From contig CALALS010000047.1 of the NCBI GenBank assembly GCA_937925525.1, forward strand, positions 1 to 50,239: a DNA stretch of 50,239 bases, in the 5' to 3' direction. The position numbers and the translations under genes were made by a program. The DNA comes from an uncultured Flavobacteriales bacterium (GTDB lineage Bacteria > Bacteroidota > Bacteroidia > Flavobacteriales_E > Vicingaceae). The notes under the pieces were generated by a model. It was given only the letters and a program-made list of their open reading frames with translations. It was not told the origin of the DNA and ran no database searches. Shown here piece after piece: positions 18,094-25,321 of this stretch; position 1 is the first letter of the stretch; every line of letters starts with the position of its first letter.

Positions 18094-18125
18094 AAAAACG
18101 GTGGTTAATTTTAGCCACCGTTTTT
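18094..18125 (+). terminator. Intrinsic terminator after the ABC binding lipoprotein gene
   Basis: An 11-bp perfect stem (AAAAACGGTGG and its complement CCACCGTTTTT) with a 10-base loop and a T tract. It ends only 3 bases before the -7 box of the next gene, so the upstream promoter region of that gene lies inside the hairpin. Confidence 0.9.
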
Positions 18126-18128
18126 GTT

Positions 18129-18136
18129 TAACTTTG
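18129..18136 (+). promoter_or_regulatory. TAACTTTG -7 box of the DUF5723-like gene
   Basis: A perfect TAnnTTTG box with 4 bases (tctt) before the GTG start at 18141. It supports GTG as the start and a leaderless message. Confidence 0.6.
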
Positions 18137-18140
18137 TCTT

Positions 18141-19517
18141 GTGCGTAATTTATTAATCTATATCATCCTTATTTCTTTTTCTGTTCCGCTTATTTCTCAA
18201 GAAAATATGGGCATTGAAAATAGTAATTATGCTCCCACTAATTCTCTTTGGCTAAACCCGTCTTCAATTGCTGACAACAAAGCATTTTTAGATATCAATA
18301 TTGCAGGCGCTTCAGCTTTTATGGGAAATAATTTGGCTTATGTGAAAGGTGGAATGCCCTATTCTGCCAGTGCTTTTCAAAGTTTATCTTTTAACCTTGA
18401 AGGAAACAAAAAAAGTTTATATGTAGATGCCGGAATTCATGGCCCTTCTGCCTCTTTATCTATTGGTGACCATGGGTTTGCATTAAGTACTTCTTTAAGA
18501 AACTATCAAAGAGCCAAAAAAATTCTGGGAGAGTTAATGGATTTATTGTTTAGAGAATTAGAATACGACCCTGAATATGGTGTTAAAAAATCATACAATA
18601 ATATTTCATTAAACTCTCTTAGCTGGATGGAAGTAGGATTTAGTTACGCTTACTTAGTTAAAAAATTTGATAGAGAAATATGGCAAGGAGGTATTACCGT
18701 TAAAAGAATGTGGGGGTTAGCTTCCTTTTCTTCTATATTCAACACCATAGAATATACTCTTGTTGACCCACAAGTAGTAACCGTTCATGATTTTGAATCT
18801 CAATATGCAACAGCTTCCGGGTTTGGTTCCGGAACAGGCTGGGGAATAGATTTAGGCTTTACATACAAATACACTACTGACCCTGTAATGTCATATACTC
18901 CACATAATAAACTTTGCAGAAAAATGGATTATTATCATAAAATCGGAGTTTCGTTATTGGATTGGGGAAGTATTAAATTTACTGATAATGCACTTTTAAA
19001 TACCATTGACATTTCAGAGGAGCCTCATACCGAAAACTCTACAGAAGGTTTAAACGAAAATGATGTTATTTATAATTTACAAAACAATAATTTTGATAAC
19101 ACTACCAATACGTTTAAAGCAAAATTACCATTGGCTTTATCTGTTCAGTACGACTATAATTTTGGATACAACATTTACTTAAATGCAACTGCTATTCATC
19201 CGCTAAGAGGTTCAGGAAAAATAGGAATTCAGCGCCCTCCTCTATTTGCATTTACTCCCAGATATGAAAGAAAAAGATTTGAAGCATCTTTACCCATAAC
19301 TTTGTGGGATTATAAATATCCTTCCATTGGTTTTGCTGTTAGGCTAAACAGTATTGTTATCGGCACTGATAGGCTCATTCCATATATCTTGCCAATAGAT
19401 ACGTATAGGGCTGACATTTATTTTAACCTTAAGATAACCATTTTTGATAGAAAAAAATGTCGTCCTGCCAAGCCCAGAAGGGCAAGTGATAAAGTTAGGT
19501 GCCCCAGCTATCACTAG
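18141..19517 (+). CDS. Outer-membrane protein, DUF5723-like
   Basis: A 458-residue protein from GTG 18141. The signal peptide is MRNLLIYIILISFSVPLIS, cut before QEN. The next part, 'NSNYAPTNSLWLNPSSIADN' and 'FLDINIAGASAFMGNNLAYV', matches the start of the Bacteroidota DUF5723 outer-membrane proteins as I remember them, and many beta strands follow ('GWGIDLGFTYKYT', 'KIGVSLLDWGSIKF', 'YIYFNLKI'-like). The C-terminus is basic with several cysteines (KKCRPAKPRR), which is unusual for a barrel. Function is unknown. The gene is monocistronic between a terminator and the promoter at 19583. Confidence 0.7.
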   Translation: MRNLLIYIILISFSVPLISQENMGIENSNYAPTNSLWLNPSSIADNKAFLDINIAGASAFMGNNLAYVKGGMPYSASAFQSLSFNLEGNKKSLYVDAGIHGPSASLSIGDHGFALSTSLRNYQRAKKILGELMDLLFRELEYDPEYGVKKSYNNISLNSLSWMEVGFSYAYLVKKFDREIWQGGITVKRMWGLASFSSIFNTIEYTLVDPQVVTVHDFESQYATASGFGSGTGWGIDLGFTYKYTTDPVMSYTPHNKLCRKMDYYHKIGVSLLDWGSIKFTDNALLNTIDISEEPHTENSTEGLNENDVIYNLQNNNFDNTTNTFKAKLPLALSVQYDYNFGYNIYLNATAIHPLRGSGKIGIQRPPLFAFTPRYERKRFEASLPITLWDYKYPSIGFAVRLNSIVIGTDRLIPYILPIDTYRADIYFNLKITIFDRKKCRPAKPRRASDKVRCPSYH

Positions 19518-19582
19518 ATAAATGTTAACAATACTGTTGATACTAGAATAAACACCACTTTTTTATCTTATCTTTAATCTAT

Positions 19583-19590
19583 TAACTTTG
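19583..19590 (+). promoter_or_regulatory. TAACTTTG -7 box
   Basis: A perfect TAnnTTTG box lies 26 bases before the TTG start at 19617 and is the likely promoter of the two-gene unit 19617-20942. Confidence 0.45.
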
Positions 19591-19616
19591 CTTTTTACTA
19601 TAACTATTGATAGTTT

Positions 19617-19871
19617 TTGACTACAGATTATAACATATCAAATAAAACCATTCAGGGAGGAAAGACTCTTTGTATAAATGACCTAAAAGAAATATTTTAC
19701 AAAGCCCCTTCTTCACTGAGCAATGAACAGCTAGAAGCCATTAAAACTTTTGACAACTTAAGATTAAATACCCTTAAAAAAATTACCGATGAATCGGTTT
19801 ACCATAAAACATACCTTGACTTTCAAGTAAAAGCAAATCTTTCACCCTACCAAGAATTTTTAAAAAAATAA
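19617..19871 (+). CDS. Small hypothetical protein (84 aa)
   Basis: I do not recognise this protein. The frame is closed by a TAG just upstream at 19611, and TTG at 19617 is the first possible start; no ATG or GTG occurs before the conserved-looking body. The product is soluble and helical, with 'LKEIFYKAPSSLSNEQLEAI' and 'YQEFLKK' at the end, and has no signal peptide. It sits 3 bases before the next gene and shares its promoter, so it is probably expressed. Confidence is limited by the rare start codon and short length. Confidence 0.5.
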   Translation: MTTDYNISNKTIQGGKTLCINDLKEIFYKAPSSLSNEQLEAIKTFDNLRLNTLKKITDESVYHKTYLDFQVKANLSPYQEFLKK

Positions 19872-19874
19872 ATT

Positions 19875-20942
19875 ATGAAATCAATTTTTACACTCTTCAT
19901 TTCAGCTTTTATCTCACTTACAATTACTGCACAGCCACAGCTTAGCTTAGGTGAAATTACTCCGGTTGTAGGAGATATTTATAATGTTTATCAAGCAGAT
20001 TCGGCTTATTCTCCCGGAATTGGAGGCTCTGCCAATATGACTTGGGACTTTAGAAGTTTAAACGGCTATGGCCAAGCTTATGATTATACCGTAAACTATG
20101 TTACGCCTTCTTCTACCCCTGATGCAAGCTATTTTCCTACGTCAACAGTTGCAGAATCATATCCAAGCAATAAAGGAGGAACTACATATTATAAAACAAG
20201 TGGTAATAACGTTTATATGGATGGATTTACTATTACTGTTAGCGGATTAGGAAGCGTTTTAGTTGATATTAACGCTGACAATGAATTAATCATGACTTAT
20301 CCTTTCACTCAAGGTTCTAATGTAGCCGATGCTACTATAACCGGTACAGCGTATTTCTTTTTTGTAGGACCACAAACTGCATCAATAAGCGGAAACGCAA
20401 ATACTGTTGCTGACGGCTATGGTACTTTATTAATGCCGTATGGAGATACTATTAAAGATGTTATTCGTGTTTTAAGGAACGAAAGCTATACTGCTACTTC
20501 CACTTTAGGAACAACAACTATAAACAGAACCAATATCTTTTTTTATGCAACTAGCTCAAGTACAACCACAGCTAACAAAAAATTTCCGTTGGTTGCTTTC
20601 TATGAAACCAATATTAATGGAAGCTCCACCAAATGGGTAACTTCACAGCTTAAAATGATTACTGGACTTGACGACTTGGCAAATACTTTAGAGTACATTA
20701 AAGTATTCCCTAATCCGGTTAAAGAAAGAATTAATGTCAATTTTTCTTTAGCTAATGAAGCCAAGGTAAGTATTACTCTAAAAAACAATTTAGGTCAAAA
20801 TGTAAGCACTTTACTAGCAACTCAACAATTAAACAATGGCTCACATAACTATAGTATTGATAATACATTTGCCAGTGGAGTTTACTTTTTAGAAATTGAT
20901 GTTGATGGTAGAAAAAAAGTAGAGAAAATTATTCTTGAGTAA
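19875..20942 (+). CDS. T9SS type A sorting domain protein
   Basis: A 355-residue secreted protein. The signal peptide is MKSIFTLFISAFISLTITAQ. The body (about 21-265) is beta-rich with aromatic and Gly/Thr/Ser residues ('NMTWDFRSLNGYGQAYDYTV'), a pattern common in Bacteroidota surface proteins of unknown function. The C-terminal 80 residues are a type A T9SS sorting domain: 'IKVFPNPVKERINVNFSL', 'ISITLKNNLGQ'-like, 'ASGVYFLEIDVDGRKKVEKI'. Export is by Sec, then T9SS, to the cell surface or medium. Its stop abuts the stop of the convergent cvpA gene in the 12-base palindrome GAGTAATTACTC (20937-20948). Confidence 0.8.
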   Translation: MKSIFTLFISAFISLTITAQPQLSLGEITPVVGDIYNVYQADSAYSPGIGGSANMTWDFRSLNGYGQAYDYTVNYVTPSSTPDASYFPTSTVAESYPSNKGGTTYYKTSGNNVYMDGFTITVSGLGSVLVDINADNELIMTYPFTQGSNVADATITGTAYFFFVGPQTASISGNANTVADGYGTLLMPYGDTIKDVIRVLRNESYTATSTLGTTTINRTNIFFYATSSSTTTANKKFPLVAFYETNINGSSTKWVTSQLKMITGLDDLANTLEYIKVFPNPVKERINVNFSLANEAKVSITLKNNLGQNVSTLLATQQLNNGSHNYSIDNTFASGVYFLEIDVDGRKKVEKIILE

Positions 20943-21500
20943 TTACTCTTCTTTATCCTTTAGCTCAATACTCACCTTTTTATCATCCGGAATTATTTTC
21001 TCCCAATCCGGGTCTAATGTTAAATCGTTAAGTCCCGGAACCAATACAACAGCAAAACTTGCAACTGGTTTGTATAATAAAGAAGATTCTTTATACTCTT
21101 TATTCATAATAGAATAATGTTGGTCTAGTCGGTCAAAAATAAAGAGCACAACGCTTAAAATAAATCCAAAAAACATCAAGCCAAAAAGTAAGCCGGCCAA
21201 TTTATTTACAAAACCCAAGCTTGCTTTTTTTAACACCCCTTGAATAAATTTACCAAGCATAAACACAAGCAACACAATACATATAAATAATACGACAAAA
21301 GAGATGAATTCAATCCAATTTTGTTCAAGATTAAATGCTGTTTCTAAATACTTTCCTAAGACATCTGAAAACTTAAATGCTCCCCAAACACCAAGCCCCA
21401 AAGCCGCAAAAGAAGCAATTTCAGTTACAAGCCCTTTTTTAAACCCTCTTACAGCTCCCCATGCCAATGGCACAACTAATATAATATCTATTGCATTCAT
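20943..21500 (-). CDS. cvpA: CvpA family inner-membrane protein
   Basis: A 185-residue membrane protein. Three or four hydrophobic helices are visible (about 4-20, 26-43, 62-84 and 100-123), with the family opening 'AIDIILVVPLAWGAVRGFKK' (usual 'D..ilivll..a..GykrGli'). CvpA proteins are linked to colicin V production in E. coli and to envelope maintenance; the molecular role is not settled. The C-terminal 45 residues are polar (ending KVSIELKDKEE). On the minus strand a TATTTTTA box lies 9 bases before the ATG and is a plausible promoter. Confidence 0.85.
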   Translation of the reverse strand: MNAIDIILVVPLAWGAVRGFKKGLVTEIASFAALGLGVWGAFKFSDVLGKYLETAFNLEQNWIEFISFVVLFICIVLLVFMLGKFIQGVLKKASLGFVNKLAGLLFGLMFFGFILSVVLFIFDRLDQHYSIMNKEYKESSLLYKPVASFAVVLVPGLNDLTLDPDWEKIIPDDKKVSIELKDKEE

Positions 21501-21550
21501 TTGTGTTTGTAAAAATAAAGTGCATTTAAGCTTTGGATAGATTCAAATTG

Positions 21551-21558
21551 TATTTTTG
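21551..21558 (+). promoter_or_regulatory. TATTTTTG -7 box
   Basis: A perfect TAnnTTTG box with 5 bases (ttaac) before ATG 21564 predicts a leaderless mRNA for the 111-residue protein. Confidence 0.55.
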
Positions 21559-21563
21559 TTAAC

Positions 21564-21899
21564 ATGTTAGATGAGGATAACTTCGAAAAAAGATGGGGAA
21601 ATTTGCTTGTAGAAAAATCTAAACAAATAGATTTTGAAGTAGATTTTGAAGGGCTTTTATTTTTGATTGGCTTGCAAGAGCTAGGTAAAACAAGGATTAA
21701 CCCTGATAAAAATCAAAAGTTAGATATTATGCACATTGCCGTTTGCAAGTTGCTGGAGCCTTATGGCTTTTATGAATACAAAGGAATTGATGCAGATGGT
21801 TGGCCTCATTGGGAAAGGTTAAAAAAGATTCCTAGTTTAGATAAAAAAGAACAAGATAAGCTGATTAGAACCGCTATGTTAGAATACTTTGAAGAATAG
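21564..21899 (+). CDS. Conserved hypothetical protein (111 aa)
   Basis: A small soluble protein. It starts MLDEDNFEKRW and has 'VDFEGLLFLIGLQELGK', 'KLDIMHIAVCKLLEPYGFYE' and 'GIDADGWPHWERLKKIPSLD', then an acidic end. I recall similar sequences as hypothetical proteins in Flavobacteriales but cannot name a family. The His and Cys in 'HIAVCKLL' and the conserved Trp-rich 'DGWPHWERL' would be the first residues to test. It appears monocistronic, and the next gene converges 1 base after its stop. Confidence 0.65.
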   Translation: MLDEDNFEKRWGNLLVEKSKQIDFEVDFEGLLFLIGLQELGKTRINPDKNQKLDIMHIAVCKLLEPYGFYEYKGIDADGWPHWERLKKIPSLDKKEQDKLIRTAMLEYFEE

Positions 21900-21900
21900 T

Positions 21901-22566
21901 CTAAAGTTTACCGACTATGTAAATAGCTAGTTTTGTATAGGCTTTCAGTAGCGTTTCTTTTTTCAGATGCATGGTTTTAATATCAAGCACATCAGGGTTT
22001 TCAAGATTAATATAAAGGTTTCCTTCGCCATAAATTTGCTTTCTGTCTTTTCCTATTACATCAAAATGAATTATATGGTTTGAATATTTATAACTCGTCT
22101 TTTTTCCGGCTACCGGAGCACTTTTTTTAGCTTTTTTAATTTGGTACATATTTATAAAAACAAATTCAGCTGCATCATATTTAGTGAGGATTGAATTAAA
22201 ATATGTATTGTCAACTCTACTTAAATCAACAGCATAATGCGGTGGTTTTTGTTTTTGATATTCATAAAAAACCCTTTTGGAAAAAGTTGAAAAATCTTCT
22301 TCTGATAAGGTAATGAACATTATGCTATCATTTTTTAGATTCCAAAATGCATTTTGAAGTGTGCTGGCGTATAGTCCATAGACATCATTAGGGTTTACGT
22401 CATTTATTGAAGCAATGGTTTCTATGGCAACGTCAGAATGTAGTTCAAAGCGACTATACGGAATGAGTATTATTTTTTTCTTTTTAATATCACTGGCCAA
22501 CATTTCGTGTTGAGCACACAAGCTAAGTGATAGAAAAATAAACAAGTATGTTGTAAAAAACCTCAA
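21901..22566 (-). CDS. Secreted hypothetical protein downstream of tyrS
   Basis: A 221-residue protein whose start is TTG 22566, 5 bases after the tyrS stop; no ATG is available before the signal peptide. The signal peptide is MRFFTTYLFIFLSLSLCAQ. The mature part begins with 'KKKIILIPYSRFELHSD', and has 'YDAAEFVFINMYQIKKAKKS' and 'KQIYGEGNLYINLENP'. I recognise no family, although the 'IILIPY...FELHSD' layout resembles periplasmic proteins of unknown function in Bacteroidota. It is co-transcribed with tyrS. No lipobox or T9SS tail is seen. Confidence 0.6.
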   Translation of the reverse strand: MRFFTTYLFIFLSLSLCAQHEMLASDIKKKKIILIPYSRFELHSDVAIETIASINDVNPNDVYGLYASTLQNAFWNLKNDSIMFITLSEEDFSTFSKRVFYEYQKQKPPHYAVDLSRVDNTYFNSILTKYDAAEFVFINMYQIKKAKKSAPVAGKKTSYKYSNHIIHFDVIGKDRKQIYGEGNLYINLENPDVLDIKTMHLKKETLLKAYTKLAIYIVGKL

Positions 22567-22571
22567 CTATA

Positions 22572-23849
22572 TTACTCTGCTTTTAATATAAAATAATTCT
22601 TTTTTCCTCTTTGAAGTAAAATGTATTTTCCGTTGATTAAATCATCCGTATTTATGCTTTTTTCTTCAGCCACTTTTTCCTTATTCACACTTATTGAGTT
22701 TTCCTTTAATGCTCTTCTTGCTTCTCCGTTCGATTTTAAGAAAGAACCTTCAGTAACCAAGGCATCAACAATATTTATACCGTTTTGAATTTTTGAAATA
22801 GCAACAGAAGCCTGCGGAACTCCTTCAAAAACAGATAAAAAATCGTCCTCAGATAAGTTTTTTAAATCTCCGGAAGTGGAATTTCCGAACAAAATATTAC
22901 TAGCAGCAATAGCATTTTCCAACTGCTCCTGCCCATGAACTCTTGCTGTAATATCCTCCGCTAAAGCTTTTTGCAATAGCCTTAAATGAGGTGTTTGATT
23001 ATGTTCCGCTTCAATAGATTCAATTTCTTCTTTTGATTTTACGGTAAATATTCTGATATAATTTTTCACATCATCATCAGAAGCATTTAGCCAAAACTGA
23101 TAAAACTTATAAGGTGAAGTTCGTTTAGCATCAAGCCAAATATTTCCTCCCTCTGTTTTTCCAAACTTAGTTCCGTCAGCTTTTTTAATCAGTGGAGTAG
23201 TTAAAGCATAAGCCTCTCCGCTATCTTTTCTTCTTATAAATTCTGTTCCGGTAACAATATTTCCCCATTGGTCAGAGCCTCCCATTTGAAGTTTACAATT
23301 CATGGTTTTATACAAATGGTAAAAATCATAGCCCTGTACCAGTTGGTAACTAAACTCTGTAAAAGACATGCCGCTATCTAATCTTTTTTGCACAGAATCT
23401 TTTGCCAACATATAATTAATCGTAATATGCTTCCCTACATCTCTAATAAAATCTAAAAATTTAAAGTCTTTAAACCAATCGTAATTATTTACAATTTGAG
23501 CAGAGTTTTCACCACAATTAAAATCTAAAAACTTTTCAAGTTGGGCTTTTTGACAATCCAGATTGTGATGTAATTCTTCTTCCGAGAGTAAATTTCTTTC
23601 CGCACTTTTTCCGGAGGGATCTCCTACCATTCCGGTAGCACCGCCAACAAGAGCAATTGGTTTGTGACCGCATTGTTGAAAATGAACTAAAGTCATTACC
23701 TGCACCATGTTTCCAACCCCCAAAGAATCTGCAGTTGGGTCAAAACCGATATATCCTTTAGCCATGCCATTAGAAAGATATTCTTCTGTACCCGGCATAG
23801 AATCATGTAACATGTTTCGCCACTTCAGTTCCTCAATAAAATTCTTCAT
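22572..23849 (-). CDS. tyrS: Tyrosyl-tRNA synthetase
   Basis: TyrS charges tRNA-Tyr in the cytoplasm. The 425-residue protein has the TyrRS class I core: 'GYIGFDPTADSL' (36-43), 'ALVGGATGMVGDPSGKSAER', 'NYMLAKDSVQKRL', 'MSFTEFSYQLVQGYDFYHL', 'LQMGGSDQWGNIVTGTE' and the KMSKS-like 'GTKFGKTEGG', plus a C-terminal S4-type domain (about 355-425). The first class I motif is unusual: residues 44-47 read Gly-Val-Gly-Asn where most TyrRS have His-x-Gly-His, or in flavobacteria His-x-Gly-Asn/Ser as I recall. The codon for the first position is GGG (23718-23720). The rest is normal, so the call is firm. The -7 box is at 23867-23874. Confidence 0.95.
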   Translation of the reverse strand: MKNFIEELKWRNMLHDSMPGTEEYLSNGMAKGYIGFDPTADSLGVGNMVQVMTLVHFQQCGHKPIALVGGATGMVGDPSGKSAERNLLSEEELHHNLDCQKAQLEKFLDFNCGENSAQIVNNYDWFKDFKFLDFIRDVGKHITINYMLAKDSVQKRLDSGMSFTEFSYQLVQGYDFYHLYKTMNCKLQMGGSDQWGNIVTGTEFIRRKDSGEAYALTTPLIKKADGTKFGKTEGGNIWLDAKRTSPYKFYQFWLNASDDDVKNYIRIFTVKSKEEIESIEAEHNQTPHLRLLQKALAEDITARVHGQEQLENAIAASNILFGNSTSGDLKNLSEDDFLSVFEGVPQASVAISKIQNGINIVDALVTEGSFLKSNGEARRALKENSISVNKEKVAEEKSINTDDLINGKYILLQRGKKNYFILKAE

Positions 23850-23866
23850 TATTAATCAATTTTGGG

Positions 23867-23874
23867 TAAAGATA
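23867..23874 (-). promoter_or_regulatory. TATCTTTA candidate -7 box of tyrS
   Basis: On the minus strand this one-mismatch TAnnTTTG box lies 17 bases before the tyrS ATG. It shares the 77-base divergent region with the promoter at 23915. Confidence 0.4.
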
Positions 23875-23914
23875 AGAAGCCATTTGATAATATATTTTAA
23901 ATCGTTTAAAACAC

Positions 23915-23922
23915 TACTTTTA
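23915..23922 (+). promoter_or_regulatory. TACTTTTA -7 box of the epimerase gene
   Basis: A TAnnTTTG-like box (last base A) with 4 bases (catc) before the GTG start at 23927. The same 4-base spacing occurs at six other genes in this window. Confidence 0.5.
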
Positions 23923-23926
23923 CATC

Positions 23927-24928
23927 GTGAATTTTGTTACAGGAGGAACCGGTTTAATTGGAAGTCATTTGCTTTTTAAGTTAGTAAATGATGGGCAAAA
24001 TGTTCGCGCTTTATATCGCTCAAAGCAATCTCTCAATGACACTCAAAAAATTTTTAACTACTATCAAAAACCTGAACTTTTTGAAAAAATTGAATGGGTT
24101 GAAGGAGATATTTTAGATGTCAACTTAACGCATGAACAAATCAAAGGGTGTAGCAACGTATTTCATTGTGCTGCCATAGTTTCTTTTAATCCAAATCATA
24201 GAAAAAAACTATTTAAAGTAAACATTGAAGGAACGGCCAATATTGTAAATGCTTGCATTGAAAATACAGTTGATAAACTTTGTTATGTAAGCTCAGTAAC
24301 TACACTTGGAACGCCTAATATAAATGGTGTTATAGACGAAAAAAGTAACTGGAAAGAAAAAAAGAAACCTAGCAATTATTCTATTAGTAAATATTATGCC
24401 GAACAAGAAGTATGGAGAGGAACTCAAGAAGGGCTTAAATCTATTATTGTTGCTCCTAGTATGGTGATAGGAGCCGGTAATTTTGATAAGGGCAGCTTAG
24501 CTGTTTTTAAAAGAATCAAACAAGGCTTAAAGTATTATACCAATGGAACAACAGGAGTAATTGACGTAAGAGATGTTACTGATATCATGCTTAGTTTAAT
24601 GAAAAAAGATATCTGCAATGAAAAGTTTTGCCTTGTTTCAGAAAACATTTCATTTAAAGATTATTTTGAAATCATTGCGAAAGAACTTAATGTAAAACCC
24701 CCAGCTAACCTGGCGGGTAAAACTGCAACAAAAATTGCCTGGATTACAGAAAAAATAAAGACCATGATTACCGGACAAGAACCTGTAATAACCAAAGAAA
24801 CCGCTAAAATTGCACACGCAAAAGATGTTTATTCCAATAAAAAAATTAAATCTACGCTAGATTATAATTTTATTCCTGTAAGAGAAAGCATTGCTCAAAC
24901 AGCTTCTTATTATAAAAGTCAGAAATGA
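23927..24928 (+). CDS. NAD-dependent epimerase/dehydratase (atypical extended SDR)
   Basis: A 333-residue extended SDR protein starting at GTG. The nucleotide-binding motif GGTGLIG is at residues 6-12, 'DILD' at 61-64, 'FHCAAIVSFNP' near 80-90, a Ser at 122-123 ('YVSSVTTLGTP') and the YxxxK pair at Tyr151/Lys155. The 'LYRSKQS' segment after strand 2 suggests NADP binding (Arg). It is closest in layout to the dihydroflavonol reductase/3-beta-HSD-like bacterial SDRs, so the substrate could be a lipid- or sugar-type alcohol; this is inferred. The gene runs alone, with its promoter in the tyrS divergent region. Confidence 0.85.
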   Translation: MNFVTGGTGLIGSHLLFKLVNDGQNVRALYRSKQSLNDTQKIFNYYQKPELFEKIEWVEGDILDVNLTHEQIKGCSNVFHCAAIVSFNPNHRKKLFKVNIEGTANIVNACIENTVDKLCYVSSVTTLGTPNINGVIDEKSNWKEKKKPSNYSISKYYAEQEVWRGTQEGLKSIIVAPSMVIGAGNFDKGSLAVFKRIKQGLKYYTNGTTGVIDVRDVTDIMLSLMKKDICNEKFCLVSENISFKDYFEIIAKELNVKPPANLAGKTATKIAWITEKIKTMITGQEPVITKETAKIAHAKDVYSNKKIKSTLDYNFIPVRESIAQTASYYKSQK

Positions 24929-24932
24929 TTAG

Positions 24933-24940
24933 TATATTTG
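24933..24940 (+). promoter_or_regulatory. TATATTTG -7 box of the metal-uptake cluster
   Basis: A perfect TAnnTTTG box lies 7 bases before ATG 24948, directly after the epimerase stop. It is the likely promoter of the unit that includes the His-rich small gene and perhaps the TonB receptor. Confidence 0.5.
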
Positions 24941-24947
24941 CGTTTCA

Positions 24948-25265
24948 ATGAAAATTAATAATACATATAGGATTATTTTTTCAGTCTTTCTGTTAAGCGT
25001 CTTTTCATTGGTAATACTACCTGTAAAGTCTTTACATCATCATGAACATGCGGAAGTTCACAGTGATTATGAAAGTGGTTTTCAAAATGCGGAAGATTAA
25101 GATTGTGATATTTGTAATTTTCATTTTGAAACGTTTTCAATAGACTTTTCTAACCAAAAAAATTCTAAAAAAATTATTTCCTCCTTGCCTTCTGCCAAGG
25201 TAATTTCCTTTCCCCAACAAAAAATTTATTCTTATAAAAGTTTACGTGCACCACCTTTAGTTTAA
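24948..25265 (+). pseudogene. His-rich small envelope protein, interrupted by in-frame TAA
   Basis: The frame spans 106 codons with one TAA at codon 51 (25098-25100). Reading through, the N-terminus is a hydrophobic leader (residues 8-28), then HHHEH at 30-34, and after the stop 'DCDICNFHFETF', a CxxC motif with His. I recall similar short proteins before TonB receptors in flavobacteria (a His cluster plus CxxC), thought to touch metals; this is from memory. The promoter and start are intact. Both halves read as one protein, so the stop is either a sequence error or a recent mutation. The position before the TonB receptor gene (56 bases from the downstream stop) suggests one transcription unit. 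Confidence 0.6.
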
Positions 25266-25273
25266 TAGATTTT

Positions 25274-25288
25274 CACTCACTCTGAGTG
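25274..25288 (+). promoter_or_regulatory. Inverted repeat before the TonB receptor gene
   Basis: The sequence CACTCActcTGAGTG is a 6-bp inverted repeat with a 3-base spacer and is followed by TTTCCTTTG. It could be an operator or a weak terminator/attenuator between the small gene and the receptor gene; the sequence cannot decide. Confidence 0.3.
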
Positions 25289-25321
25289 TTTCCTTTGTTA
25301 TTAAACTAAATCCAAAAACTA

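Noticed and set aside
20937..20948. Palindrome GAGTAATTACTC as an operator
   Set aside because: It is formed by two adjoining stop codons of convergent genes and their last Glu codons, so it needs no regulatory reason.
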